64,000 bases of DNA from an uncultured Haemophilus sp. (lineage in GTDB: Bacteria > Pseudomonadota > Gammaproteobacteria > Enterobacterales > Pasteurellaceae), in contig CAJLFU010000001.1 in the NCBI GenBank assembly GCA_905205995.1, forward strand, positions 62,001 through 126,000. The letters run 5' to 3'. This document shows positions 11,087 through 19,337 of the stretch, one piece after another. The notes beneath the pieces are model-generated. The model was not told the DNA's origin. It was given only the letters and a program-made list of their open reading frames with translations, and searched no databases. Every line of letters begins with the position of its first letter. Positions within the stretch are counted from its first letter, which is position 1. Position numbers and translations under genes: made by a program.

Positions 11087-12610
11087 ATGTCAAATAAAAC
11101 CATTGCTAAAAATACACTATTTCTTTACATCCGAATGCTCTTCAATATGGGAGCGATGCTGTATATCTCTCGTGTGGTATTACAGGTTTTGGGTGTGGAA
11201 GATTTTGGTATCTACAACATTGTGATGGGTGTCGTGGTCTTATTTTCCTTTTTTAATGGCACAATGACCGCCACCACCCAGCGTTTTATTAACGTAGAAA
11301 AAGCCTCGAATGACATTCAACGTGTCAATAAAGTCTTTAATATTAGTATCTTAAATCACCTACTCATTATTCTTATCGTATTAGTGTTAGCTGAAACCGT
11401 AGGTTTATGGTTTTTAAATCACAAATTGGTGATCCCCGCTGAACGCTTGCAAGCTGCGAACATTGTTTACCAATTGGCATTAATTATTGCCCTTGTTGAA
11501 ATCATCAAGGTGCCATTCAATGCCATGATTGTTGCACACGAAAAAATGGGATTCTATGCGTGGTTGGGATTAGGTGAAACCATCTTAAAACTGACTTCTG
11601 TCTTTATCTTAAGTCATATCACACATTACGATAAGTTGATTACTTATGGTTGCTTATTGCTTTCAGTCAGTTTAATCGTGCTCTCTCTTTATGTGTTATT
11701 CACTAAATATTATTTCAAAGAGGCTGCACGTTTCCGCTTATATAAAGATTTAAGCAAAACTAAAGAAATGGTGAGTTTTTCAGGTTGGATGCTTATGGGA
11801 CAAGTTGCCTATGTAGGTTCGACCCAAGGCTTGAATATGGTATCTAACTTATTCTTTGGTGTCGCAGTCAACGCCGCTGTCGCTATTGCGACTCAGGTAG
11901 AAGGTGCTGTTTATAGCTTTGTGAATAATTTCCAAATGGCAGCTAATCCGCAGTTGGTTCAGTCTTATGCCGCAAAAGATTACGATCGCAATCGCCAATT
12001 AATTCTTGGTATTTCAAAATATTCACTTTATTTAATGGCGATTCTCTCTGCGCCTGTATTGTATTTCACCCATACCTTACTGACATTTTGGTTAGGCGAT
12101 CATCTTCCTCAATATACTGAACAACTTGTACAAGCCATTATTGCTTGCTTATTAATCAGTGCAATGGCTGGTGCATTTTGGATGAGTGCATTAGCGATTG
12201 GCACATCCACTGTAAAACAATACAATATCATCGTAGCGTTAATTGATCTTTGTACGGTACCATTGGCTTATTATTTGTTCACACTAGGTTATAATCCAGT
12301 ATTTGCCTTTGTGGGTAAATTTAGTACGATGGTCATCTCACAAATCTATCGATTATATTTTATTAATAAAAAAATTAAATTTAACCAAAAAGAATTTGTC
12401 TCATATTTAGTGAATGTCGGCGTGGTGTTTGGCCTGCTATTAGGTATCATCTATATATCCGATACTACCCGCAGTTATTCTTTATTGGAATTTATTGGAC
12501 AATCCATCATCTTAGAAATGGTATTAATCTGTGTCATTTTAATCTTTGGATTAAACACAGCAGAAAAAAATTTCTTGTTTAGCTATTTAAAGAAAAGAGT
12601 AAAAAAATGA
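11087..12610 (+). CDS. Polysaccharide/oligosaccharide flippase (Wzx-like, MATE/MVF superfamily)
   Basis: Integral membrane protein of 507 residues with about 12-14 helices. The N-terminus (NTLFLYIRMLFNMGAMLYIS, then VLGVEDFGIYNIVMG) is typical of Wzx/RfbX proteins that flip lipid-linked sugars across the inner membrane. I place the start at 11087 because the promoter at 11028-11056 lies inside the longer open frame and the 27 extra residues look non-protein-like. No strong ribosome site precedes this ATG. The stop overlaps the next start by 4 bases (ATGA), so translation is coupled. Partner genes are a pyruvyl-transferase-like protein and an ElyC-like protein. The exported glycan is unknown. 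Confidence 0.85.
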   Translation: MSNKTIAKNTLFLYIRMLFNMGAMLYISRVVLQVLGVEDFGIYNIVMGVVVLFSFFNGTMTATTQRFINVEKASNDIQRVNKVFNISILNHLLIILIVLVLAETVGLWFLNHKLVIPAERLQAANIVYQLALIIALVEIIKVPFNAMIVAHEKMGFYAWLGLGETILKLTSVFILSHITHYDKLITYGCLLLSVSLIVLSLYVLFTKYYFKEAARFRLYKDLSKTKEMVSFSGWMLMGQVAYVGSTQGLNMVSNLFFGVAVNAAVAIATQVEGAVYSFVNNFQMAANPQLVQSYAAKDYDRNRQLILGISKYSLYLMAILSAPVLYFTHTLLTFWLGDHLPQYTEQLVQAIIACLLISAMAGAFWMSALAIGTSTVKQYNIIVALIDLCTVPLAYYLFTLGYNPVFAFVGKFSTMVISQIYRLYFINKKIKFNQKEFVSYLVNVGVVFGLLLGIIYISDTTRSYSLLEFIGQSIILEMVLICVILIFGLNTAEKNFLFSYLKKRVKK

Positions 12611-13563
12611 ATCAACTCCTTATTGATTTAAAAAACAAACTGAATCCTATTGTCGAACTAATCAAAGATAAAAACGACGTATTTTATTTTGACTATCCGC
12701 TTCATTTAAATGTGGGCGATTTATTGATTTATCACGGAACCGAGCAATTTTTTAAAGATCACCACATTAATGTGACCTTAAAACGCTGTGAATACGATTT
12801 AGATCTTGCAGAAGTCAAAGCAAAAATCACACCAAACACCACCATTCTTTTACATGGTGGCGGTAACTTTGGCGATCTTTATCCACAGCATCAAAAAATC
12901 CGCGAAGAAATGGTGACGCATTTCCCGAATAATCGCATTATTGTGTTGCCACAAACTGCTTATTTTAAGCACGAAGAAAATCTACAAAAATCAGCTGCAC
13001 TTTTCCGTAACCACGGTGATTGCCATTTACTGGCTCGTGACGAAAGAACAGCGAATTTATTTGCCCAATTTTCAAATCATGTTTATTTGTCACCGGACAT
13101 GGCTCATCAACTTTATGGCACCATGGAAACGAAGCAAGGCACAACGGGTGAACAACTTTACTTCTTACGTAAAGATATTGAAGCAAGTGATGTAGAAAAA
13201 AATATCTTAGCGCAACTGCCCGCTAACAGTAATGTAAAAGACTGGGAAGACATTCTTTCAACAGAAGATGATGTGGTTTTAGCATTAAGTTGGCGAATGA
13301 GTAAAATGGCCAATAAATTTGGCTTAGGTTGGCTGAAAGATCTTTGCCATCAATTCTGGTATGCCTATACTCAACGCATTGTAAAACGTGTTGCGCAAGT
13401 ATTCTTAGCGAACGACAAAGTGACCACTACTCGCTTACATGGTCATATTTTCTCTTGCTTGCTAGAAATTCCAAATCGTGTTTGCGATAACTCTTATGGC
13501 AAAAATAGTAGCTATGCGAAATTATGGACAAAAGAGCTAGATTTCGTTGAATTGGATAAATAA
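12607..13563 (+). CDS. Polysaccharide pyruvyl transferase family protein
   Basis: The 318 residues carry the family's glycine-rich motifs: HLNVGDLLIYHGTEQFF near 33-49, LLHGGGNFGDLYPQHQ near 80-95, and a late TTRLHGHIFSCLLEIP near 278-293. These are the substrate/donor-site motifs of the CsaB/ExoV/WcaK group, which add pyruvate ketals to sugars from phosphoenolpyruvate. The central stretch (about 150-230) is poorly recognisable. It overlaps the flippase by 4 bases and shares one base with the next start (TAATG), so it is the middle gene of a coupled operon. Some members of the family transfer groups other than pyruvate, so the chemistry is inferred. Confidence 0.8.
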   Translation: MNQLLIDLKNKLNPIVELIKDKNDVFYFDYPLHLNVGDLLIYHGTEQFFKDHHINVTLKRCEYDLDLAEVKAKITPNTTILLHGGGNFGDLYPQHQKIREEMVTHFPNNRIIVLPQTAYFKHEENLQKSAALFRNHGDCHLLARDERTANLFAQFSNHVYLSPDMAHQLYGTMETKQGTTGEQLYFLRKDIEASDVEKNILAQLPANSNVKDWEDILSTEDDVVLALSWRMSKMANKFGLGWLKDLCHQFWYAYTQRIVKRVAQVFLANDKVTTTRLHGHIFSCLLEIPNRVCDNSYGKNSSYAKLWTKELDFVELDK

Positions 13564-14306
13564 TGTTTGAATTAAAAAAACTCATTACCGCTATGATTCT
13601 TCCCCCATTTAATATTTTAATTTTGTGGGGGCTGTCTCTTATTCTAGCTAAATTCAATTTTAAAAAATTAAGCCGAATTTCAACCGCACTTGGTTTCTCA
13701 CTACTCTATCTTTTAAGCATTCCCTACACTGCACAAGTACTTAAAGATAGTCTCATCACTGAAGATCATTTAACACTGCAAGATTACCAACAAGCTCAAG
13801 CGATCGTTTTACTTGGCGGTGGCTTGCGTGATAGCAAAGAACTTTACGCACCATTAGCTTCAACGGGTATTCAACTTGAACGCTTACGTTATGCTGCTTT
13901 CTTACAAAAAGAAACCCACTTGCCATTATTAATTACAGGGGCAAGTCCAACAGGTGCTATTGAAGCAAAAATCGCCGCAGAAGAGCTCCAAAACTTCTTC
14001 AATGTGCCAACCAAATGGATTGAACCTAAAGCCCTTACCACCAAAGAAAACGCCCTTTTCACCAAACAAATATTGGAAAAAGAAGGTATTCATAAAATTA
14101 TTTTAGTCACTAATGAATGGCATATGCAACGTGCAAAATTATTATTCCAACAACAAGGCTTTGATGTGTTACCTGCAAGTGTAGGTGAAGGCATTACGCC
14201 CGACAGCTACGGACTCAATATGATGCATTTTATTCCGCAAGGTGGCGCAATTACGAAAAATATGCAATTACTCAAAGAGTGGATTGGATATTGGAAAGAG
14301 CGCTAA
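13563..14306 (+). CDS. ElyC/YdcF-like DUF218 envelope protein
   Basis: The 247 residues have two N-terminal membrane helices (about 10-28 and 38-58) followed by a DUF218 domain. The domain shows AIVLLGGGLRDSKELYAPLAS near 80-100, LLITGASPTG near 122, ALTTKENALFTKQIL near 158, and the signature LVTNEWHMQRAKLLF near 180. The layout matches E. coli ElyC, linked to peptidoglycan and lipid-carrier metabolism under envelope stress. Its place as third gene in a flippase/pyruvyl-transferase operon fits lipid-carrier use. The start overlaps the previous stop (TAATG). A second DUF218 protein, SanA-like, is at 49718-50416. Confidence 0.8.
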   Translation: MFELKKLITAMILPPFNILILWGLSLILAKFNFKKLSRISTALGFSLLYLLSIPYTAQVLKDSLITEDHLTLQDYQQAQAIVLLGGGLRDSKELYAPLASTGIQLERLRYAAFLQKETHLPLLITGASPTGAIEAKIAAEELQNFFNVPTKWIEPKALTTKENALFTKQILEKEGIHKIILVTNEWHMQRAKLLFQQQGFDVLPASVGEGITPDSYGLNMMHFIPQGGAITKNMQLLKEWIGYWKER

Positions 14307-14354
14307 AGTGCGGTCAAAAGATTACAAATTAGATAATGTTAAGAGGAAGAAAAC

Positions 14355-15017
14355 ATGAGTCAAATTACACGCGAACAAATGCTTCAAGTATTCGAAAATC
14401 GCTGTTCAACACGTTATTACGATCCGAATAAAAAAATTAGCCAAGAAGATTTCGCAGCAATTTTAGAATTTGCTCGTTTATCACCAAGCTCAGTCGGTTC
14501 TGAGCCATGGAAGTTCTTAGTTATTCAAAATAAAGCATTACGCGATAAGCTCAAACCTTTTAGCTGGGGCATGCAATATCAATTAGATGATTGTAGTCAT
14601 TTAGTGATCATTCTTGCGAAGAAAAATGCTCGATATGACACGCCTTTCTTCCGTGATGTGGCGGTGCGTAGAGGTTTACAAGGTGAGCAGTTAGAAAAAG
14701 CCTTGGAAAAATATAAAGGCTTACAAGAAGTTGAAATGAAAACCGCAGAAAGCGAGCGTGCATTATTTGACTGGACAAGCAAACAAACCTACATCGCATT
14801 AGCGAATATGCTAACTGGTGCTGCCGCTATTGGTGTAGATTCTTGCCCGATTGAAGGCTTTAACTACGATAAAATGAATGAAGTTTTAGCCGCTGAAGGA
14901 CTCTTTGATCCAAGTGAATGGGGCGTATCCGTGGCAGCAACATTTGGTTATCGTGCGAGACACATTACTAAAAAATCTCGTCGACCAATTGAAGAAATCG
15001 TCACTTGGGTTGAATAA
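14355..15017 (+). CDS. nfsB: NAD(P)H nitroreductase (NfsB family)
   Basis: FMN-dependent oxygen-insensitive nitroreductase of 220 residues. The N-terminal FMN-binding RCSTRYYDPNKK (about 16-27), LSPSSVGSEPWKFLV (about 43-57) and the late WTSKQTYIALANML and GVDSCPIEGF (about 135-170) are diagnostic, with the conserved end GYRARHITKKSRRP. It reduces nitroaromatics and quinones, and the natural substrate is uncertain. The ATG follows AAGAGGAAG. It starts 48 bases after the ElyC-like gene, with an uptake signal between, so co-transcription is possible. H. influenzae HI1278 is, from memory, the same size. Confidence 0.92.
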   Translation: MSQITREQMLQVFENRCSTRYYDPNKKISQEDFAAILEFARLSPSSVGSEPWKFLVIQNKALRDKLKPFSWGMQYQLDDCSHLVIILAKKNARYDTPFFRDVAVRRGLQGEQLEKALEKYKGLQEVEMKTAESERALFDWTSKQTYIALANMLTGAAAIGVDSCPIEGFNYDKMNEVLAAEGLFDPSEWGVSVAATFGYRARHITKKSRRPIEEIVTWVE

Positions 15018-15034
15018 TCCATTTTCAAATAAAT

Positions 15035-15060
15035 GGGCAGCAAACGCTGCCCTTTTCTTT
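15035..15060. terminator. Terminator between nfsB and the nickel permease
   Basis: GGGCAGC (15035-15041) and GCTGCCC (15046-15052) with an AAAC loop are followed by TTTTC on the plus strand. It lies between convergent genes. Confidence 0.8.
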
Positions 15061-16036
15061 ATCCACCGAATAAGGCTGCGCCACCTGTTACAGCCCCCAT
15101 AGTGCCATATAACAAGCTTAGTGCAAAAAATATCATAATCGCACCCGCAATACATTTGATCATCGCCTCGCCTTTTTGATTAGAACCCGCTAAACCATAC
15201 CAATGGCCTAAGCGAGTTGCTACATTTCTCGCATAGCGTACTAACGCTGCAAAAAGCGAAAGCATTAATCCTGTCCCCAAAGACATGGCAAAAGTAGCTA
15301 AAATTCCCCACCAATACAGATCCAACATATAAGCGAGAAAAAGCACAAAAATGGCGCCACTACACGGTCGCATACCAATGGTTAAAATCACTAAGAGTTG
15401 AGATTTTACATCACCCGATTGCTTAAGCTGTTGATGATTGGGTAGGTGTTGATGTCCACAACTACATTGCGCTTGGCTTGCTTTTCCTTGCTCATATCGA
15501 AATGGTGAAGCTGTTCCAATCTGTTTCGGCAATGATTGGATTGATGTAATACGAAAAGATTGTTTTTTCTTCAAGCCTTTTAAACCTTGAGCAATCCAAT
15601 AAAGTCCTAATAACAATAATAAAATGAGTGCGCTACGTTCCAGCCATAGCTGACTAAGTTTAAAATATTTAGAGGAAAGATTAAGTATGACAACCACAAT
15701 AGAGGTTGCTGCAACTGCGACAAAACCTTGCATGAGAGAGGAAAGTAAACTTAAGCGTACACTGGTTTTAAGCTGGCTTTCGTGAGTAGAAAGATAACCA
15801 GCGATAATAAATTTCCCATGCCCAGGCCCTAATGCATGTAATACACCATAAGAAAAGGCGGCAAAAATCAACCACAATCCTGCTGTAGATGAATGTGCTT
15901 GAATTTGGTGTAGATTTTCAGAAATCAGCTGATTAAAAGCTTTTTGCCAATCGGCTACTTGTACAAAAAGCCAAGGTAACAAGGCGAAAATAATCGCTAA
16001 TAAGCCGATAAAAAGTGCGCTCAATTTTAACTTCAT
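15059..16036 (-). CDS. Nickel/cobalt permease (NicO/RcnA-like)
   Basis: Inner-membrane protein of 325 residues with about six or seven helices. The NicO signature HALGPGHGKFIIAGYL is near residues 66-81 and the second family motif GMRPCSGAIFVLFLAYML near 223-240. A cytoplasmic or periplasmic His/Cys loop (CSCGHQHLPNHQQ, about 192-204) could bind metal. The family contains both uptake and efflux proteins. Pairing with a DUF1007 partner three bases upstream is the arrangement I recall for H. influenzae HI1248-HI1249, and it favours uptake because this group needs nickel for urease or hydrogenase in several species. Direction of transport is not proved by sequence. Confidence 0.85.
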   Translation of the reverse strand: MKLKLSALFIGLLAIIFALLPWLFVQVADWQKAFNQLISENLHQIQAHSSTAGLWLIFAAFSYGVLHALGPGHGKFIIAGYLSTHESQLKTSVRLSLLSSLMQGFVAVAATSIVVVILNLSSKYFKLSQLWLERSALILLLLLGLYWIAQGLKGLKKKQSFRITSIQSLPKQIGTASPFRYEQGKASQAQCSCGHQHLPNHQQLKQSGDVKSQLLVILTIGMRPCSGAIFVLFLAYMLDLYWWGILATFAMSLGTGLMLSLFAALVRYARNVATRLGHWYGLAGSNQKGEAMIKCIAGAIMIFFALSLLYGTMGAVTGGAALFGG

Positions 16037-16039
16037 TTT

Positions 16040-16672
16040 TTATTCACATTTAATTTTTACTTTCTGTGCAAACAATACACCAAGTGAATCATCTTCATTT
16101 TTTTGAGATTTATCCAATGATGAAGCGTAGGATTTAATTTTTTCATCGACATTAGGTTCGAGCACTTCCCCTTTGCAGTTTGCAGGAAGTGCTGAAAAAT
16201 CAACCGCTCTTTTACCTATTTCAGTATAACGCATTGCCACATAATAAGTGCTGTCATAAGTCATCAGCGTAAATTCATTATTTTGCAAAGTCTGTGGTTG
16301 TGCCAAAAGAAAATCAAAATAATATTCCACCTCATTCCCTTTAACACGCATGCCATAATTTTCAGGCTGTTTTTTATATTTAATTTTGTGATTTTCTTTA
16401 TCAAAAACATAACTAAAGTAATGTTCATTCACAACGTTTGCCATTACCTCATCAACTAATTTCTGCTGAGCAGCTTTATCCCCTTTCGTCTGCATCATGT
16501 CATACAATACGGCTGAAGAACTGGCTTCATCCAGTAACCATTGGGTCGAAAAACCAATTAATTGATTATCTTTCACTAAGGGTTTGGTTTGCATATCAAT
16601 AAAGGCATGAGGATGTGCGAGAACCGAAAAAGGAGAAATTAGCGATAATCCAAAGAGTAATTTTTTAAACAT
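16040..16672 (-). CDS. DUF1007 periplasmic protein, partner of nickel permease
   Basis: The 210 residues begin with a signal peptide (1-19, cleavage after VLA). The mature protein starts HPHAFIDMQT, putting two histidines at the extreme N-terminus, a likely metal ligand set like those of other nickel-transport partners. The remainder is soluble beta-rich sequence with a C-terminal KIKCE. The stop is three bases before the permease start, so the two are co-translated. Inferred role: periplasmic delivery or capture of nickel/cobalt for the permease. Its upstream region holds a perfect FNR box (16783-16796), shared with a divergent transcript. Confidence 0.8.
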   Translation of the reverse strand: MFKKLLFGLSLISPFSVLAHPHAFIDMQTKPLVKDNQLIGFSTQWLLDEASSSAVLYDMMQTKGDKAAQQKLVDEVMANVVNEHYFSYVFDKENHKIKYKKQPENYGMRVKGNEVEYYFDFLLAQPQTLQNNEFTLMTYDSTYYVAMRYTEIGKRAVDFSALPANCKGEVLEPNVDEKIKSYASSLDKSQKNEDDSLGVLFAQKVKIKCE

Positions 16673-16782
16673 AAATAAGAATAAAGTGGGCTAAATAATT
16701 GAATAGACAGATTTTATCACAAGCAGTTCCTAATCAAAATCGAATAAAAATCGATCTAAACGTAAAAAATCCTGTGATTTTC

Positions 16783-16796
16783 TTGATTTGTATCAA
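16783..16796. promoter_or_regulatory. FNR box, perfect consensus
   Basis: TTGATTTGTATCAA matches TTGAT-N4-ATCAA at every consensus position. The centre is 16789.5. A -10-like ATTATA at 16819-16824 would place FNR at about -41.5 for a plus-strand start near 16831, the classical activating position. A weak minus-strand -10 (TTAGAT at 16759-16754) would allow activation of the nickel operon as well. Confidence 0.8.
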
Positions 16797-16830
16797 CAAA
16801 TTATTCATTCGCATTTCCATTATAACTGAA

Positions 16831-16948
16831 ATTTATGTACTATTTGTCTCGTCAAGTGATTGCTTGATATTCATAAAGTTCCTAAATAAAATAATCATAA
16901 ATATAGCTAAACTACTTTCCTACCACCCTATATGGGTGGTTTTTTTTG
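16831..16948 (+). ncRNA. Candidate FNR-activated small RNA
   Basis: A transcript of about 115 bases is predicted from the class-II FNR promoter (box 16783-16796, -10 near 16819-16826) to the strong terminator at 16922-16948. No credible protein lies within it. It contains a small hairpin TCAAG/CTTGA with loop TGATTG (16852-16867), an A/U-rich single-stranded middle, and ACTACTTTCC just before the terminator stem, an Hfq-sRNA-like layout. The overall plan matches enterobacterial FnrS, and the short run GUCAAG-GAU is also found in E. coli FnrS as I remember it, but this similarity is too short to prove homology. Alternative: an attenuated leader of ettA, which begins 72 bases past the terminator. 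Confidence 0.55.
16922..16948 (+). terminator. Strong terminator upstream of ettA
   Basis: ACCACCC (16922-16928) and GGGTGGT (16934-16940) with a TATAT loop are followed by T residues. No protein gene ends just before it on the plus strand, which is why a small RNA or attenuated leader is inferred. Confidence 0.88.
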
Positions 16949-17019
16949 CCTTTCAAATAGCTTATTCCCTAAACATCAAGTAAAATAGCCGCACTTTTAT
17001 TCATAACATCGAGAAAATT

Positions 17020-18690
17020 ATGTCAACGCAATTTGTATATACGATGCACCGTGTCGGCAAAGTGGTGCCACCGAAGCGTCATATTTTGAAAGATATTTCT
17101 TTAAGCTTCTTCCCTGGCGCAAAAATCGGGGTGCTCGGCTTAAATGGTGCGGGTAAATCAACCCTTTTACGCATTATGGCGGGCGTGGATAAAGAGTTCG
17201 AAGGTGAAGCTCGTCCACAACCGGGTATCAAAATTGGTTATCTTCCACAAGAACCAAAACTTGATCCGCAACAAACTGTACGTGAAGCGGTAGAAGAAGC
17301 GGTTTCTGAAGTAAAAAATGCACTGACTCGTTTAGATGAAGTTTATGCACTTTATGCTGATCCTGATGCGGATTTCGATAAATTAGCGGCTGAACAAGCG
17401 AACCTTGAAGCCATTATTCAAGCACATGATGGACATAATTTAGATAACCAGTTAGAACGTGCCGCAGATGCATTACGTTTACCAGATTGGGATGCCAAAA
17501 TTGAGCATTTATCAGGGGGCGAACGTCGTCGTGTCGCACTTTGTCGCTTATTACTCGAAAAACCAGACATGCTCTTATTAGACGAGCCAACCAACCACTT
17601 AGATGCAGAATCTGTAGCATGGTTAGAGCGTTTCTTACATGACTACGAAGGTACTGTTGTGGCGATTACCCACGACCGTTACTTCTTAGATAACGTTGCG
17701 GGTTGGATCTTAGAGCTTGACCGTGGTGAAGGTATTCCTTGGGAAGGTAACTACTCTTCTTGGTTAGAGCAAAAAGAGAAACGTTTAGAACAAGAACAAG
17801 CAACTGAAAATGCGCGTCAAAAATCGATTGCGAAAGAGTTAGAATGGGTTCGTCAAAATCCTAAAGGTCGCCAAGCAAAAAGCAAAGCACGTATGGCGCG
17901 CTTTGATGAATTAAACTCTGGCGAATATCAAAAACGTAACGAGACAAACGAACTCTTTATTCCACCTGGTCCACGTTTAGGTGATAAAGTGATTGAGGTA
18001 GAACATCTCACTAAATCTTACGGTGATCGCACTTTAATTGATGATTTATCATTCAGCATTCCAAAAGGGGCTATCGTGGGTATTATCGGAGCGAATGGTG
18101 CGGGTAAATCTACCCTATTCCGTATGCTTTCAGGTCAAGAACAACCAGATAGCGGCTCAATTACAATGGGTGAAACTGTGGTACTTGCCTCTGTCGATCA
18201 GTTCCGTGACTCAATGGATGATAAGAAAACCGTATGGGAAGAAGTGTCTAACGGACAAGATATTCTCACTATTGGTAACTTTGAAATTCCAAGCCGTGCG
18301 TATGTTGGACGCTTCAACTTCAAAGGCGTAGATCAACAAAAACGTGTGGGCGAATTATCGGGTGGTGAACGTGGTCGTTTACACTTAGCTAAACTTCTAC
18401 AACGCGGTGGTAACGTACTGTTATTGGACGAACCAACCAATGACTTAGACGTTGAAACTTTACGTGCGTTAGAAAATGCGATCTTAGAATTCCCAGGTTG
18501 TGCAATGGTGATTTCCCATGACCGTTGGTTCTTAGACCGTATTGCAACTCATATTTTAGATTACGGTGATGAAGGTAAAGTGACGTTCTACGAAGGTAAC
18601 TTCTCAGACTACGAAGAGTGGAAAAAGAAAACCTTAGGTGAAGCCGCAACACAACCACATCGTATTAAATATAAGCGTATTGCAAAATAA
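17020..18690 (+). CDS. ettA: Energy-dependent translational throttle protein EttA
   Basis: ABC-F ribosome-binding ATPase of 556 residues that gates the first elongation steps according to the ADP/ATP ratio. Two ATPase domains are present: Walker A GLNGAGKSTL at 40-49 and GANGAGKSTL near 357, signatures LSGGERRRVAL near 165 and LSGGERGRLHL near 447, and Walker B LLLDEPTNHLD and LLLDEPTNDLD. The linker between them is basic (RQNPKGRQAKSKARMARF), the PtIM region that contacts P-site tRNA. It contains no membrane segment, as expected for ABC-F. The gene has no partner on the plus strand other than a weakly terminated lipoprotein gene. Confidence 0.96.
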   Translation: MSTQFVYTMHRVGKVVPPKRHILKDISLSFFPGAKIGVLGLNGAGKSTLLRIMAGVDKEFEGEARPQPGIKIGYLPQEPKLDPQQTVREAVEEAVSEVKNALTRLDEVYALYADPDADFDKLAAEQANLEAIIQAHDGHNLDNQLERAADALRLPDWDAKIEHLSGGERRRVALCRLLLEKPDMLLLDEPTNHLDAESVAWLERFLHDYEGTVVAITHDRYFLDNVAGWILELDRGEGIPWEGNYSSWLEQKEKRLEQEQATENARQKSIAKELEWVRQNPKGRQAKSKARMARFDELNSGEYQKRNETNELFIPPGPRLGDKVIEVEHLTKSYGDRTLIDDLSFSIPKGAIVGIIGANGAGKSTLFRMLSGQEQPDSGSITMGETVVLASVDQFRDSMDDKKTVWEEVSNGQDILTIGNFEIPSRAYVGRFNFKGVDQQKRVGELSGGERGRLHLAKLLQRGGNVLLLDEPTNDLDVETLRALENAILEFPGCAMVISHDRWFLDRIATHILDYGDEGKVTFYEGNFSDYEEWKKKTLGEAATQPHRIKYKRIAK

Positions 18691-18700
18691 GAAATTAAAG

Positions 18701-18726
18701 TGCGGTCACTTTTGACCGCATTTAAA
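18701..18726 (+). terminator. Weak terminator after ettA with one uptake signal
   Basis: TGCGGTCA (18701-18708) and TGACCGCA (18713-18720) form an 8-bp stem followed by TTTAAAT. The tail is short, so read-through into the lipoprotein gene is likely. Confidence 0.6.
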
Positions 18727-18744
18727 TATCCTCAAGGAAAATAT

Positions 18745-19290
18745 ATGAAAAAATTATTTTTGATTTCTGCCTCTATTCTTAGCTTAACTGCTTGTGTTTC
18801 GACCGAATTATCAAATGAAAATCAGCCTTATGACGCCTCAAAAGATGCTCGTATTCGATTATACGGGCAGAATGGTAGACCTTCTTATTTAACTGTAAAT
18901 ATTGATGGTAAAAAGGAAAAAGTTACTATTGGTGGCGGATTAGGACAAGCATTTAGTTCAATGGTTGGAGCAAAAAGCAACGAAAGTATAGGTATGCCAG
19001 CAACAGAATTAAGTAAAGATCCTTCCGCTCATTCAAAATTTTTATCTGGTATATTTTTCAAAGAATTTGTTATCCCTGCTAATAGTGAAGTAACTGTTCA
19101 AAATGAAATTATTCCATTAGATCATTCGCATACTCACTATACAACTACTGAAAAAATTACAACTATAATAAAAGGAAAAAGCTGTAAAGGTAACATGATT
19201 AGTTTTATTCCTGAGGCTGGTAAAAATTATGAAGTTGCGCCAATAAGTTCTGATAGAGAATGTGGTGTTAGTCTTTATGAAATTAAATAA
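18745..19290 (+). CDS. Putative lipoprotein of unknown function
   Basis: A 181-residue secreted protein starting MKKLFLISASILSLTACVS: the lipobox LTAC puts the lipidated Cys at residue 17. The ATG at 18745 has AAGGA seven bases upstream; a longer frame from the GTG at 18700 begins inside an uptake signal and is not credible. The mature part is hydrophilic with a glycine-rich segment (GGGLGQAFSSMVGA near 60-73) and a likely disulfide pair late in the protein (GKSCKGN and DRECGVS). I do not recognise the family. It sits between ettA and a SirB2 gene without evident functional link. Confidence 0.7.
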   Translation: MKKLFLISASILSLTACVSTELSNENQPYDASKDARIRLYGQNGRPSYLTVNIDGKKEKVTIGGGLGQAFSSMVGAKSNESIGMPATELSKDPSAHSKFLSGIFFKEFVIPANSEVTVQNEIIPLDHSHTHYTTTEKITTIIKGKSCKGNMISFIPEAGKNYEVAPISSDRECGVSLYEIK

Positions 19291-19337
19291 AATATAAAAA
19301 TACGGTATCTCTACCACATTTTTATTCAGGAGTGATT

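Noticed and set aside
16699..16983. 94-residue open frame across the gap before ettA
   Set aside because: No ribosome site, low-complexity composition, and it runs straight through the FNR box and the strong terminator.
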